Positions 8,826 through 9,035 of a stretch of 9,035 nt of DNA are shown here, one piece after another. The position numbers were made by a program, and so were the translations under genes. The stretch lies in contig LZRQ01000141.1 of the NCBI GenBank assembly GCA_002159155.1, positions 1 through 9,035 of the forward strand, given 5' to 3'. The notes under the pieces were generated by a model. That model ran no database searches. It was not told the DNA's origin and worked only from the letters and a program-made list of their open reading frames with translations. Position 1 is the first letter of the stretch. Each line of letters opens with the position of its first letter. This stretch comes from Firmicutes bacterium ZCTH02-B6. Its GTDB lineage: Bacteria > Bacillota > Limnochordia > Limnochordales > ZCTH02-B6.

Positions 8826-9035
8826 GTGAGCGAGGGGAGCAGCGTGCGCCCAGTGCACGCAACCATCGGAACCAGCCCGGCAGGCAATGCCGGTTTCACG
8901 AACGTCGCCCACTTCACGAACGTCACCCATGCATCGCGCCGGCCGGGAGCGGCGGCTGACGGCGAACCCGCACCGGTTGGCCGGCTCACCCGCCGCGACT
9001 TCCTGCGCCTTGGCGCCTCCGCGGCGGCCCTATTG
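8826..9035 (+). CDS. N-terminus of a Tat-exported protein (3' truncated by window edge)
   Basis: Seventy residues are visible before the window ends with the frame still open. Near the end is a twin-arginine signal, RLTRRDFLRLGASAAALL (53-70), with R56-R57 followed by a hydrophobic stretch, so the mature protein is exported folded, often with a cofactor or as a substrate-binding or redox protein. The GTG at 8826 has GGAG (8813-8816) nine bases before it; GTG 8844, preceded by GAGGGGAG, and GTG 8853 are alternatives. No usual start codon lies closer to the signal, so the stretch before the arginine pair is unusually long (about 46-55 residues). It is low in structure and contains a duplicated FTNVAH/FTNVTH. 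The mature function cannot be seen. Being cotranscribed with the acyl-CoA synthetase, it should share the SAM control. Confidence 0.8.
   Translation, partial: MSEGSSVRPVHATIGTSPAGNAGFTNVAHFTNVTHASRRPGAAADGEPAPVGRLTRRDFLRLGASAAALL
8895..8930. repeat. 18-bp in-frame tandem duplication
   Basis: TTCACGAACGTCGCCCAC (8895-8912) is followed directly by TTCACGAACGTCACCCAT (8913-8930), sixteen of eighteen bases identical. It is in frame with the Tat-protein gene and encodes FTNVAH then FTNVTH. It resembles a recent slippage duplication in a weakly constrained N-terminal extension. Confidence 0.8.

Noticed and set aside
7015..8862. 615-codon open frame on the - strand covering the acyl-CoA synthetase and riboswitch
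   Set aside because: Antisense of a clear ANL enzyme; its translation is Arg-, Gly-, Pro- and His-rich without domains, and it runs through the riboswitch.

Overview
High-GC bacterial DNA, most likely from a thermophilic, high-GC Bacillota (Firmicutes-related) lineage. The evidence is a class I SAM riboswitch with an intrinsic terminator, a strong AGGAGG-type ribosome binding site, GTG starts, and a sugar-binding protein strikingly like the Thermus glucose-binding protein. The phylum call is an inference. No rRNA, tRNA, IS element or CRISPR array was found.

Layout. (1) 1-4124, + strand: a carbohydrate-uptake cluster. It has the C-terminal part of a DeoR-family repressor (cut by the window edge), a secreted glucose-type binding protein and two MalF/MalG-type permeases. 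A large hairpin and an 18-bp tandem repeat sit between the binding protein and the first permease. No ATPase is encoded here, so a shared MalK/MsmK-type ATPase elsewhere is expected. (2) 4125-4504: a 380-bp gap with no convincing gene but with a good intrinsic terminator. (3) 4505-5920, + strand: a CLC-family anion channel or transporter without CBS domains. (4) 5936-6825, - strand: a HEPN/MNT gene pair of toxin-antitoxin type, convergent with the CLC gene. (5) 6826-7155: a divergent regulatory region holding a promoter, a dyad overlapping its start point, and a complete SAM-I riboswitch with antiterminator and terminator. (6) 7156-9035, + strand: an acyl-CoA synthetase, then five bases later the start of a Tat-exported protein cut by the window edge.

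How the genes may work together. The DeoR protein probably senses a sugar phosphate and controls the transporter operon. The SAM riboswitch should switch off the acyl-CoA synthetase/Tat-protein operon when S-adenosylmethionine is plentiful. That is an unexpected target, because this riboswitch class normally governs methionine, cysteine and SAM genes, and it is the most interesting observation in the window. It hints that the ligase and the exported protein handle a sulfur- or methyl-related acid, but the substrate cannot be read from the sequence.
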